Source: Actinomycetes bacterium (lineage in GTDB: Bacteria > Actinomycetota > CADDZG01 > JAHWKV01). Taken from it: a stretch of 30,970 nt of DNA. The stretch covers positions 1 to 30,970 of the forward strand of contig JAJCYF010000062.1 in NCBI GenBank assembly GCA_029263035.1, in the 5' to 3' direction. Of this stretch, positions 7,703 to 13,905 are shown piece by piece. The translations under genes were made by a program, and so were the position numbers. The notes under the pieces were generated by a model. That model had not been told where the DNA came from, did no database searches, and saw nothing but the letters and a program-made list of their open reading frames with translations. Each line of letters begins with the position of its first letter. Position 1 is the stretch's first letter.

Positions 7703-7738
7703 TGCCGGGCATCCCTCGCAGGGTGCCCGGCATTTTTT
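7703..7738 (+). terminator. Rho-independent terminator after the portal unit
   Basis: Stem TGCCGGGCA (7703-7711) pairs perfectly with TGCCCGGCA (7724-7732); an inner CCCT/AGGG stem extends it. Six T residues (7733-7738) follow directly. This is a textbook intrinsic terminator separating portal from scaffold/capsid transcription. Confidence 0.9.
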
Positions 7739-7749
7739 GTACGCTGAGA

Positions 7750-7776
7750 TTGACAGATGCCGGAATATGCCGGACC
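7750..7776 (+). promoter_or_regulatory. Possible promoter -35 with tandem 10-bp operator-like motif
   Basis: TTGACA at 7750-7755 matches a perfect -35 box. It is followed directly by two adjacent copies of a 10-bp motif, ATGCCGGAAT (7757-7766) and ATGCCGGACC (7767-7776), exactly one helical turn apart. The motif also occurs, mostly inverted, in the 5.07-5.54 kb repeat. A matching -10 hexamer is not convincing. The location, after a terminator and before the scaffold and capsid genes, is where a late promoter with operators would be expected. Bases 7777-7926 hold nothing else I can support beyond CGGCAAGTTTC at 7936, which resembles the outer arm of the big repeat. Confidence 0.4.
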
Positions 7777-7926
7777 CTTTCGGTACTGGCGCGCGGGCGA
7801 GTGATCACCTGGCGCCCAGGCACTGTGCATCGGTTGCACAGGTACGGCGACTCCGGAATGTCGGCTCTCACGAGGAACCGGGCTTTCCCAGGGGAAGCGC
7901 CCCTGGCCCATCGGAGGGATCTCCCT

Positions 7927-8760
7927 TTGACGGCACGGCAAGTTTCAGGCTTGGCGGAACGGAACGTTTACCACTGGCACCCCAGTGACCGACTCGTCCT
8001 TCGTTCGCCCGACGGCGACGACGGATCAGATGAGCCAGCGTATGCGACGAAGAAGGATGTTGGGAAGATGAGCGATTTCCTCGCTTCGCAACTCAAGGCC
8101 TTCGAGTCAACGCTGTCAAAGATGTCGAAGGCTCAAGCCTCCTCGGCGCACAGTCGTGAAGAACTCGATGAGTTGATCGACAAGTTGCTCGCCGAGGACC
8201 CGAAGCCTGTGGCGTCGTCCGACCCGTCACCTGCCGAAGACCCGAGCGAAGATCGCAAAGACCACGGCCTTCTGGCCAAGCTCGAGAAGTTGACCAAGGA
8301 CCAGGAGAAGTTGCAGGCCAAGCTAGACGAAGCCGAGAAGCGGGAGTCCGAGAAGGAAACCCGGATCATCGAGCAGCGTCGCGAGCATGCAGCGATCACC
8401 CGGCTCAAGGACATGGGCGCCAAGAACCCAACGCACGCCTACAAGCTTTTCAAGGATCAGATCATCAACGATGACGACATCGGTGATGCGGTCCCTGTGA
8501 AGACGGAGGCGGGCGACGATGTGGTGTCCCTCGAGGAGTTCATCCCGATGTTCGCGGAAGAGAATGAGTACCTGTTCGGTGCTCAACCTCAGTCGGGTCG
8601 GGGTGGGAGTGGTGCTGGCGAAGGCGGTCCGGGCGTGCCCAAAGGCAAAAAGAAGCCCGACGATCTGCGCTCTCCTCGCGAAGGTGGAATGAGCATGGCG
8701 GAGTACGCCAAGCTCTCGCCGGAGGAGAAGGAGCAGTACAAGCAGGTCGTCGAGCAGTGA
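7927..8760 (+). CDS. Putative capsid scaffolding protein
   Basis: A 277-residue, highly charged protein immediately upstream of the major capsid gene, the usual place for a scaffold, which guides procapsid assembly and is then lost. Residues about 45-175 are rich in Lys, Glu and Gln and predicted coiled coil (KLEKLTKDQEKLQAKLDEAE). This is followed by a Gly-rich linker (GRGGSGAGEGG) and a short basic/helical C-terminus (AEYAKLSPEEKEQYKQ) of the type that binds coat protein. I chose TTG 7927 because GGAGGG lies 8 bases upstream and residues after it (ERNVYHWHPSDRLVL, then YATKKDV) look coding; ATG 8068 gives a 230-residue alternative. The frame extends further 5' over the terminator, which I reject. 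Confidence 0.7.
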   Translation: MTARQVSGLAERNVYHWHPSDRLVLRSPDGDDGSDEPAYATKKDVGKMSDFLASQLKAFESTLSKMSKAQASSAHSREELDELIDKLLAEDPKPVASSDPSPAEDPSEDRKDHGLLAKLEKLTKDQEKLQAKLDEAEKRESEKETRIIEQRREHAAITRLKDMGAKNPTHAYKLFKDQIINDDDIGDAVPVKTEAGDDVVSLEEFIPMFAEENEYLFGAQPQSGRGGSGAGEGGPGVPKGKKKPDDLRSPREGGMSMAEYAKLSPEEKEQYKQVVEQ

Positions 8761-8775
8761 AGAAAGGTCAGCCCA

Positions 8776-9708
8776 ATGGCTGAACTTCGAACTGTCTACC
8801 CGCCCGAGATTTGGGCGCGCGAGTCGGTCATGGTGCTCAAGAACACGCACGTCGCTGCGAACTTGGTGCACCGTGACTTCCAGCCCCTCGTCGCTGAGTT
8901 CGGCGATGTGGTGAACACCCGCAGTCGGACTCGGGGAACGATCGGTACCGTCTCCCATACGGCGACGGGATCGATCTCATTTGAGCGGGCCGCGGCGACG
9001 AACATCGCGGTGACGCTCTCGAACCACAACTACACGGCGTTCGAGATTCTCGACCGGGACCAGTCGACGTCGATGCACGACCTCATCGCGGAGTACATCG
9101 AGCCGTTCACGATCCCGATCGCGCAGAACGTCGACGACACGCTCCTCGGGACGTCGTACCTGACGGCGTTCTCGGGTGCGGGCGCCATCGCCCAGATCCC
9201 TGCCACCGCGACGCTGGCGATCGGTGACTTCGCTCGGGTTCGGGGACAGCTGCGCCAGCAGCAGTGCCCGCTCTCGGGGTCCGGTAACGACGTCTCGATT
9301 GTGCTCGGCCTGGAGCACGAGGAAGAGGCGCTGCAGATCACGCAGTTGATCACCGCTGAGACCTACGGCGTGAATCCTCCGGCGGTGCAGACGGGCTTCA
9401 TCCGTCGCATCTACGGCATGAACGTCTACGCGGATCAGGGTGTACCGGCGGGCACGTCCTCGCTGTCTGGCCAGTCGGTGGCGTTCCACCGTCGGGCGGT
9501 GACCATGATCAGCCGACCCCTGGCGCGCCCGGCGTCGGAGTTCGGTGTCCGGTCCTCGGTCATGGAGCTCGATGGTGTGGCCATGCGGTTCATGCAGTCG
9601 TACAGCCACAGCGGCGTCACGTACAACTGCTCGTTCGACCACCTGTGGGGGGCGCAGCTCCTCGACCGGAACCTCGCGTGCATCTTGACGGACAACGTCC
9701 GCGCATGA
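8776..9708 (+). CDS. Major capsid protein (P22 coat/HK97-fold type)
   Basis: A 310-residue protein that builds the icosahedral shell. It follows the scaffold gene by 15 bases with AAAGG upstream of the ATG. The sequence resembles the P22-coat-like group: an N-terminal arm with YPPEIWARESVMVLKN, then beta segments GDVVNTRSRTRGTIG and FERAAATNIAVTLSNHNYTAFEILD, helix LIAEYIEPFTIPIAQNVDD, and near the C-terminus RPASEFGVRSSVMELDGVAM and GVTYNCSFDHLWGAQLL. These describe a shell-forming HK97 fold. No protease is seen nearby. A terminator-like hairpin overlies the start of the next gene, as expected for a highly expressed capsid gene. Confidence 0.88.
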   Translation: MAELRTVYPPEIWARESVMVLKNTHVAANLVHRDFQPLVAEFGDVVNTRSRTRGTIGTVSHTATGSISFERAAATNIAVTLSNHNYTAFEILDRDQSTSMHDLIAEYIEPFTIPIAQNVDDTLLGTSYLTAFSGAGAIAQIPATATLAIGDFARVRGQLRQQQCPLSGSGNDVSIVLGLEHEEEALQITQLITAETYGVNPPAVQTGFIRRIYGMNVYADQGVPAGTSSLSGQSVAFHRRAVTMISRPLARPASEFGVRSSVMELDGVAMRFMQSYSHSGVTYNCSFDHLWGAQLLDRNLACILTDNVRA

Positions 9709-10520
9709 CGAGGGTTTCTCCGAAGAGGGACGTGGCTCACTTGGGGCCCCGTCCCTCTTTTTATGACTCCAGGCCGGCTGTCAAGCTCGAGCCGCTCATC
9801 ACGGCGAGGGATCTCCACAAGGATCACGATCCGCGGATGGCGGTCATTGTGGGGTCTGGCCCGAGCCTGAAGGGGTTCGACTTCACGTCGCTGGATCGGC
9901 CGTGGATTTACTCGTTCGCGATCAACCAGGAGATGTGGCGGAACCGCGAGTCGTACACTCCGAGCGCGTGGATCTTCTACGACTCGGGTGTGGCGGACGC
10001 CCATCGCAAGGACGTGGTCCCGGACGGTGTCGACATCTTTTCTCGTGGTGCGATCCTGCAGCATCTGGTCTCGAAGGCTGAGTGGCCCAGGAACCCGTTC
10101 CCGGAGTGGGCGCATCGGGTTCGTGGTTTCGATGTCGGTCACCCTTGGAAACACAACCAGGGGTGTCTGTATATGTCGAAGACCACGGCGACGGCGGCGC
10201 TGACGCAGGCGGTGTTGATGGGGTTCAAACACATCGCGCTGCTGGGTGTGGACTGCTTCACGAAGAACGACCTGTACTACTACGATGGTGGGTTGCCGAG
10301 TGCGCGAAAGGCGCGGTCGGCGCGCCGGTTGGATTCGGAGCGGTACATGGAAGATCGTCACATTCGGATGATCACGGACTTCACGCATGTGGCGCAGGAG
10401 CTTCGAAAGATGGGTTGGCCGGGGCGGGTGTATCAGTGCTCGCTCGAGAGTCCGTGCGCACCGTTCGGGGTGGATTGTCAGGTGCCATGGGGAGCAGCGG
10501 TCCACAGCTACGGTCGTTGA
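9705..10520 (+). CDS. DUF115/MptE-like protein, probable sugar-transfer or nucleotide-binding
   Basis: A protein of up to 271 residues. Its core begins with MAVIVGSGPSLKGFDF (about 45-60), the Rossmann-like motif of DUF115/MptE-like proteins, whose members include sialyl- and pseudaminyl-transfer (Maf) proteins and pterin diphosphokinases. A second conserved segment is GFKHIALLGVDCFTKND (about 177-193). A paralogue lies at 13183-13905. The ATG at 9705 overlaps the capsid stop by 4 bases, but an intrinsic terminator (9723-9762) lies within its first 20 codons; internal starts such as ATG 9837 would place translation after it. The likely role is nucleotide-sugar binding or glycosyl transfer, consistent with the downstream glycan genes; this is inference from family membership. 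Confidence 0.65.
   Translation: MTRVSPKRDVAHLGPRPSFYDSRPAVKLEPLITARDLHKDHDPRMAVIVGSGPSLKGFDFTSLDRPWIYSFAINQEMWRNRESYTPSAWIFYDSGVADAHRKDVVPDGVDIFSRGAILQHLVSKAEWPRNPFPEWAHRVRGFDVGHPWKHNQGCLYMSKTTATAALTQAVLMGFKHIALLGVDCFTKNDLYYYDGGLPSARKARSARRLDSERYMEDRHIRMITDFTHVAQELRKMGWPGRVYQCSLESPCAPFGVDCQVPWGAAVHSYGR
9723..9762 (+). terminator. Intrinsic terminator after the major capsid gene
   Basis: AAGAGGGACG (9723-9732) pairs perfectly with CGTCCCTCTT (9750-9759), loop of 17 bases containing GGGGCCCC, followed by a T-run 9758-9762. It lies inside the apparent 5' end of the following reading frame, which is odd: either that gene starts downstream or the terminator attenuates it relative to the capsid gene. 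Confidence 0.75.
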
Positions 10521-10945
10521 GGCGATCGTACGAGTCGGGTCTGGGGTGGCGCCGTTTTTGGCCCATCCGTTTCACGCCGGAGGAAGAGGGTCATCCGTAC
10601 GCTGGGGAGCGTCCGGTGGCGGAGGTGTGTGCGATGACGGGCTGGGGTGGAGCGGTGCTTTATCGGTGGGAGGACGCGGGCTGGTCGAGGTTGCGGCAGG
10701 CGAGTCGGCGGCTGGGGACGCGTGGGCTCTTGTGGGTAGAGATGCCGTTATCGGCTCGCGATGGGTCGTCGTGGCTGGCGTCCAGGCAGCGATTGTTCCT
10801 AGGGATGGTGGAGGACCGGCCGGTGGTTCTGTGGGTGGACGTGACCCGCGAGAAGGGGCTTTGCTGGTCTCCCCGTTGGATTTGGGACGATGAGGGTCCC
10901 CACGATGCGGTGCTGATGCTTCGGGACCGGCTGCCGATTTCCTGA
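10487..10945 (+). CDS. Hypothetical Trp/Arg-rich protein
   Basis: A 152-residue protein, start at ATG 10487 overlapping the end of the previous gene by 34 bases. It has an Arg-rich N-terminus, then WGGAVLYRWEDAGWSRLRQA, GTRGLLWVEMPLS and a C-terminal RWIWDDEGPHDAVLML. Trp content is high. The segments suggest a small alpha/beta protein, but I recognise no family. I accept it because it is the only long open frame in this stretch with plausible composition and conserved reading to the stop; other frames give low-complexity Gly/Arg translations. Confidence 0.5.
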   Translation: MGSSGPQLRSLRRSYESGLGWRRFWPIRFTPEEEGHPYAGERPVAEVCAMTGWGGAVLYRWEDAGWSRLRQASRRLGTRGLLWVEMPLSARDGSSWLASRQRLFLGMVEDRPVVLWVDVTREKGLCWSPRWIWDDEGPHDAVLMLRDRLPIS

Positions 10946-11034
10946 GAAATTGCCTGAAATACCCCTGGACTTTCCGGCTGGCGTGGGTAGTGTCGTGATT
11001 GTCAAGCGGCTGGGGTGTTCCTGGTCGCGCTCCT

Positions 11035-11100
11035 CCCGCCGCTGTGATTCTGGGGGTGTAGTTCTCCTCCATGGGTTGCCTGGCAAGCGGCGGGGGGTTT
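11035..11100 (+). other. Long-loop hairpin with T-rich tail (possible terminator or structured RNA)
   Basis: CCCGCCGCT (11035-11043) pairs with AGCGGCGGG (11086-11094), followed by GGGTTTTC. The 42-base loop contains a second small stem (TTGC/GCAA). The stretch 10946-11192 has no gene I can support; this hairpin is its only structured element. It may terminate the previous unit. Confidence 0.35.
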
Positions 11101-11192
11101 TCAGACTCAAGTCGGCCCGATGACAGGGTGCGAAACGCTCAACAAGGAGCGGTTTCCCTGGGGTGGCTGACGGAACTGGGAAGGACTCTGTG

Positions 11193-11762
11193 GTGGAGTC
11201 GAAGAAGTACGTGATCACGGGCACGAGCTGTTTGCTCATGCACAACATCCAGCTGGCGGATCCGCGGAATCAGTTCTCGAAGGATCTGAAGGCGATCTCG
11301 GGCAAGCGGAAGAAGACAGAGGAGGACTACCTGGCGATGTCGAAGATCGAGTTCTTCGGGGGGCTGTATCTCGACGTCGAGGGTCGTCCGTGCCTGACGG
11401 CGGACATGGTGCTGGCGGGGATGATCGCGGGTGCGAAGAAGTTCAAGCTGGGTCGTCAGTTCCAGTCGTCGCTGTTCATCGACCGGGAGTCGTTCCCGCT
11501 GAGTTTCCTGGGTCCGAAGGACATGAAGAAGCGGTGGGATGATCCGGCGTGCATCGACTACCGGGCGGTGGCGGTGACGGGGAAGCGGATCATGCGGACG
11601 CGTCCGAAGTTCGATGGGTGGTCGGCGACGATCGAGCTGAGCTGGGATGGCGATGTGCTGAACGAGTCGGACGTGGACCAGGCGCTGGAGGCGTGGGGTC
11701 GTCTGTGTGGTGCGGGCGATTATCGTCCGCGGTTCGGTCGGTTCGTGGGTGAAGCGGCGTAA
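11193..11762 (+). CDS. Conserved phage hypothetical protein
   Basis: A 189-residue protein of a kind I have seen repeatedly in phages without a function. Hallmarks are KYVITGTSCLLMHNIQLADP near the N-terminus, a Lys-rich segment (SGKRKKTEEDY), EFFGGLYLDVEGRPCLTADM, and the C-terminal pattern SDVDQALEAWGRLCGAGDY followed by RPRFGRF. I prefer GTG 11193 because GGGAAGGA lies 7 bases upstream; GTG 11163 would add ten residues but its AAGGAG is 13 bases away. The Arg-Phe-Gly-Arg-Phe ending and beta-alpha rhythm are reminiscent of RAMP-like folds, but this is not enough for a claim. It is followed by a strong hairpin terminator. Confidence 0.65.
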   Translation: MESKKYVITGTSCLLMHNIQLADPRNQFSKDLKAISGKRKKTEEDYLAMSKIEFFGGLYLDVEGRPCLTADMVLAGMIAGAKKFKLGRQFQSSLFIDRESFPLSFLGPKDMKKRWDDPACIDYRAVAVTGKRIMRTRPKFDGWSATIELSWDGDVLNESDVDQALEAWGRLCGAGDYRPRFGRFVGEAA

Positions 11763-11767
11763 GCTAA

Positions 11768-11818
11768 AAGCTGCTTCCTCAGCTTGCTGCCGGGGGTGTT
11801 ATGGCCACCCCCGGCGGC
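11768..11818 (+). terminator. Double hairpin terminator before pentamer array A
   Basis: Two hairpins: AAGCTG (11768-11773) with CAGCTT (11780-11785), then GCTGCCGGGGGTG (11786-11798) with CACCCCCGGCGGC (11806-11818), 13 pairs with one G-U. Only a short TTT follows, so termination may be imperfect. Confidence 0.65.
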
Positions 11819-11829
11819 TTTGAAATCTC

Positions 11830-12176
11830 GGCGGGGCAAGGCGCGGCGGGGCAAGGCGCGGCGGGGCTTGGAATCGTTTGCCTGAGGAAGATGCGAAGGA
11901 ATCACGGCGTGGCCAGGCGCGGCGGGGCCTGGCTAGGCGGGGCGCGGCCGGGACAGGCGCGGCTTGGCGCGGATTGGCTGGGTGTGGCAGGGAATCGTCT
12001 GTCTTGAGGAAGATGCGAAGGAATCAAGGCGCGGCATGGCCCGGCGGGGTTGGGCACGGCCCGGCATGGCCTGGCTAGGCTTGGAATCGTTCTGAGGAAG
12101 ATGCGAAGGAATCATGGCAGGGCTAGGCAGGGCGTGGTTTGGCACGGCCCGGATTGGCTAGGCTTGGAATCGTACT
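11830..12176. repeat. Array A: degenerate NNGGC pentanucleotide tandem repeats with conserved 21-bp cassettes
   Basis: This stretch is built from back-to-back 5-base units in which GGC is fixed and the other two bases vary almost freely (for example GGCGG GGCAA GGCGC GGCTT). Runs of roughly 8 to 18 units end in GGAATCG and a few bases, then the conserved cassette TGAGGAAGATGCGAAGGAATC, then the next run. Perfect cassettes are at 11883-11903, 12005-12025 and 12093-12113. The last run ends with GGAATCGT at 12166-12173, just before the ribosome-binding site of the next gene. A five-base period does not fit coding. Similar GGC-rich arrays occur in other phage sequences as I recall, but I know no function. 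Confidence 0.9.
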
Positions 12177-12205
12177 CTCAACATTCACCGGGAAGGTGAA
12201 CACAC

Positions 12206-12655
12206 ATGGCGGAAGACCCGAAGATTCACCCCATCGACTTCGCAGGTCTCAAATACGGCGACATCATCACGGTCCAGGAGATGGAGGAGATATTCTCCAT
12301 CCGTGAAGGCTCGAAGGCGTTCGAGTTCGCACGGCTCGGGCTCGCCAGCGACATCCGCAAGAAGACCGACCTCATCGCCGTGCAACGCAAGGGCGACATC
12401 GCCATCCTGACCCCCTCAGAAGCGGTCGGGTACCTCGAGCGCCAAGAGACACGGATCCGCAAGGCGCTGTTTTTCTGGGGTCAGAAGGCGAGCGAGGTTC
12501 CGATTCAGTATCTCGACGGCGCGGAGGTTCGTCGGCTGGATCACTTCAAGCAGCGCAACGAGCGGTTGATCTTGGCGGAGGCGAAGATCCGCAAGAGCCT
12601 GCTGAATGGCCCGCACCCGAAACGCGAGCTGCGCGAGGGTCTCGGGGAGCGGTAG
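12206..12655 (+). CDS. Hypothetical protein bracketed by the two repeat arrays
   Basis: A 149-residue soluble, helical, charged protein. Start at ATG 12206 with GGGAAGGTG 9 bases upstream. It contains KYGDIITVQEMEEIFSIREG, then FEFARLGLASDIRKK, KGDIAILTPSEAVGYLERQE and a basic C-terminal helix. The middle pattern (a GDI strand, ILT, then SEAVGYLE helix) recalls small DNA-binding or adapter domains of phage, but no family is certain. Its position is striking: pentamer array A ends about 30 bases before it and array B begins right after its stop, as if the gene were a cassette between repeats. Confidence 0.7.
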   Translation: MAEDPKIHPIDFAGLKYGDIITVQEMEEIFSIREGSKAFEFARLGLASDIRKKTDLIAVQRKGDIAILTPSEAVGYLERQETRIRKALFFWGQKASEVPIQYLDGAEVRRLDHFKQRNERLILAEAKIRKSLLNGPHPKRELREGLGER

Positions 12656-12660
12656 GAGAC

Positions 12661-12994
12661 GACCCTGGCTGGGATTGGCGAGGTGGTCGGCACGGCAAGG
12701 ATTGGAGTGGCTGGGAATCGTTTGTCTGAGGAAGACGCGAAGGAATCATGGCGCGGCGGGGCAGGGCGAGGCCCGGCTAGGCGAGGCCCGGCTTGGCAAG
12801 GCTTGGAATCGACACCTGAGGAAGATGCAAAGGAATTTGGGCCCGGTTTGGTCGGGCCGGGACTGGCAGGGCAGAGCTAGGTTTGGCTCGGCGTGGCATG
12901 GAATCGTCTCTGAGGAAGATGCGAAGAATCGGGCATGGCTGGGACCGGCCGGGCTGGCCCGGGCACGGCGGGGTCTGGCAAGGTTTGGAATCGA
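12661..12994. repeat. Array B: second NNGGC pentamer array with diverged cassettes
   Basis: Same architecture as array A. Cassettes at 12727-12747 (one change, ATG to ACG), 12817-12837 (GCAAAGG and final T) and 12911-12930 (one base missing). Each is preceded by GGAATCG plus a short variable stretch (GTTTGTC, ACACC, GTCTC). The array ends with GGAATCGACACTGA, after which the next gene's ATG follows directly where a cassette would be expected. Pentamer runs are less regular than in array A, so B looks older or more decayed. Confidence 0.88.
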
Positions 12995-13000
12995 CACTGA

Positions 13001-13186
13001 ATGAACTCAACGTACACGACTCACGAGGCCGCCACCCAGCTCGGCGTCCATCCCCGGACGCTCCGCTCATGGTGCGCTAACGGCATCTGCGGATACCGAT
13101 ACTCCGACCGCGGAGCCTGGCTCCTGGACGAAAAGGACCTCGAGCTCGCCCGCAAGTACCGCGACCGAAGGGAACGCGCCCGATGA
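13001..13186 (+). CDS. Excisionase/MerR-type helix-turn-helix DNA-binding protein
   Basis: A 61-residue protein with TTHEAATQLGVHPRTLRSWCANG (about 6-28), split here as the helix-turn-helix of MerR/Xis-like domains, followed by the wing segment GYRYSDRGAWLLDEKDLE. Such small proteins act as excisionases, repressors or recombination directionality factors. No Shine-Dalgarno sequence is visible; the start lies immediately after the last GGAATCG of array B, so the array end serves as its leader. Its stop overlaps the start of the DUF115-like gene by 4 bases. No integrase is in the window, so a regulatory role is as likely as excision. Confidence 0.72.
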   Translation: MNSTYTTHEAATQLGVHPRTLRSWCANGICGYRYSDRGAWLLDEKDLELARKYRDRRERAR

Positions 13187-13905
13187 CCGACCCCATCAAC
13201 GGCATCGCGTCGCTCATCGACTCGTGCGCAGGCCTCTCATGCGCCATCATCGGGACCGGGACCTCGCTCGAAGGCTTCGACTTCGCCGAACTCGAGAAGC
13301 TCGACGACGGCTTCGTGCCCACCATCGGCATGAACGAAGCCGTCAAGCTCTGCGTCCCCACGTACGCCGTAGTCTGCGACCCGCGGGCCTGGCGCAAGGC
13401 GTGGATGCACTACGACCCGAGGACGACGCTGATCATGGGCCGCCGGTGTTGGAAGATCACCCAGCACGAGAGCCCCATGGAGCCGCGCACGGGGCGGACG
13501 GCGCTGGCCATGGTCCAGAACCACCCGCGCGTCCACGTCGCGACGTACACGCACGAGCCGGACCCGCTGCAGATTGAGAATCAGCTCTTCTGGCACGGGG
13601 CGATCCTGACGGCGGCGCTGTCGCTGGCCTGTGCACTGGGGTGCCGTAAGGCGTACCTGTATGGGGTGGACTTCTACCGGACGGCGGACCGCGCCTACGC
13701 CCATAACCTCAGCCTGAAATCCCCGGAGGATTTGATTGAGACGGAGCGATTGGGGCTGTATCGTACGCCGTCGTTCGACTCGATGCGGAACTACGTGCGA
13801 CAGAATCTGGAGAAGTGGGAAGGTTTGGAGGTGGTGAACATGAGCCGGTACTCGCAGCTGGGTTGTTTCCCGGTGGACCGTGAGCGGGGGTTGCCGCGTG
13901 TCTAA
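13183..13905 (+). CDS. DUF115/MptE-like protein, second copy
   Basis: A 240-residue protein. CAIIGTGTSLEGFDFAEL (about 20-37) is the same Rossmann-type loop as in the 9.7 kb paralogue, followed by FVPTIGMNEAVKLCVPTYAVVCDP and, later, GCRKAYLYGVDFYRT, the family's second signature. The family includes proteins that transfer or bind activated sugars. The start overlaps the HTH gene by 4 bases. Two diverged copies in one phage, both outside the main glycan operon, suggest separate targets or lineages. Substrate unknown. Confidence 0.68.
   Translation: MTDPINGIASLIDSCAGLSCAIIGTGTSLEGFDFAELEKLDDGFVPTIGMNEAVKLCVPTYAVVCDPRAWRKAWMHYDPRTTLIMGRRCWKITQHESPMEPRTGRTALAMVQNHPRVHVATYTHEPDPLQIENQLFWHGAILTAALSLACALGCRKAYLYGVDFYRTADRAYAHNLSLKSPEDLIETERLGLYRTPSFDSMRNYVRQNLEKWEGLEVVNMSRYSQLGCFPVDRERGLPRV

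Noticed and set aside
6726..7871. A 381-codon minus-strand open frame over the portal 3' end
   Set aside because: Arg/Pro/His-rich shadow of the portal and downstream gene; it crosses the intrinsic terminator at 7703-7738.
10995..11122. A 42-codon GTG ORF with basic translation
   Set aside because: No ribosome-binding site, overlaps the long hairpin, composition like non-coding sequence.
11041..11125. tRNA-like string with GGTGTAGTTC and a small anticodon-like stem
   Set aside because: The acceptor and T arms do not pair, and the D arm lacks the usual GG; only the long hairpin at 11035-11094 is supported.
11830..12994. CRISPR array
   Set aside because: The cassettes are direct repeats, but the stretches between them are tandem pentamers of unequal length, not unique spacers, and no cas gene is present.
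11801..13004. Several open frames of 60-130 codons within the pentamer arrays on both strands, with Gly/Arg/Ala or Pro/Ser-rich translations
   Set aside because: All are by-products of the 5-base repeats: every frame gives the same kind of repeating peptide and none has a consistent start or ribosome-binding site.
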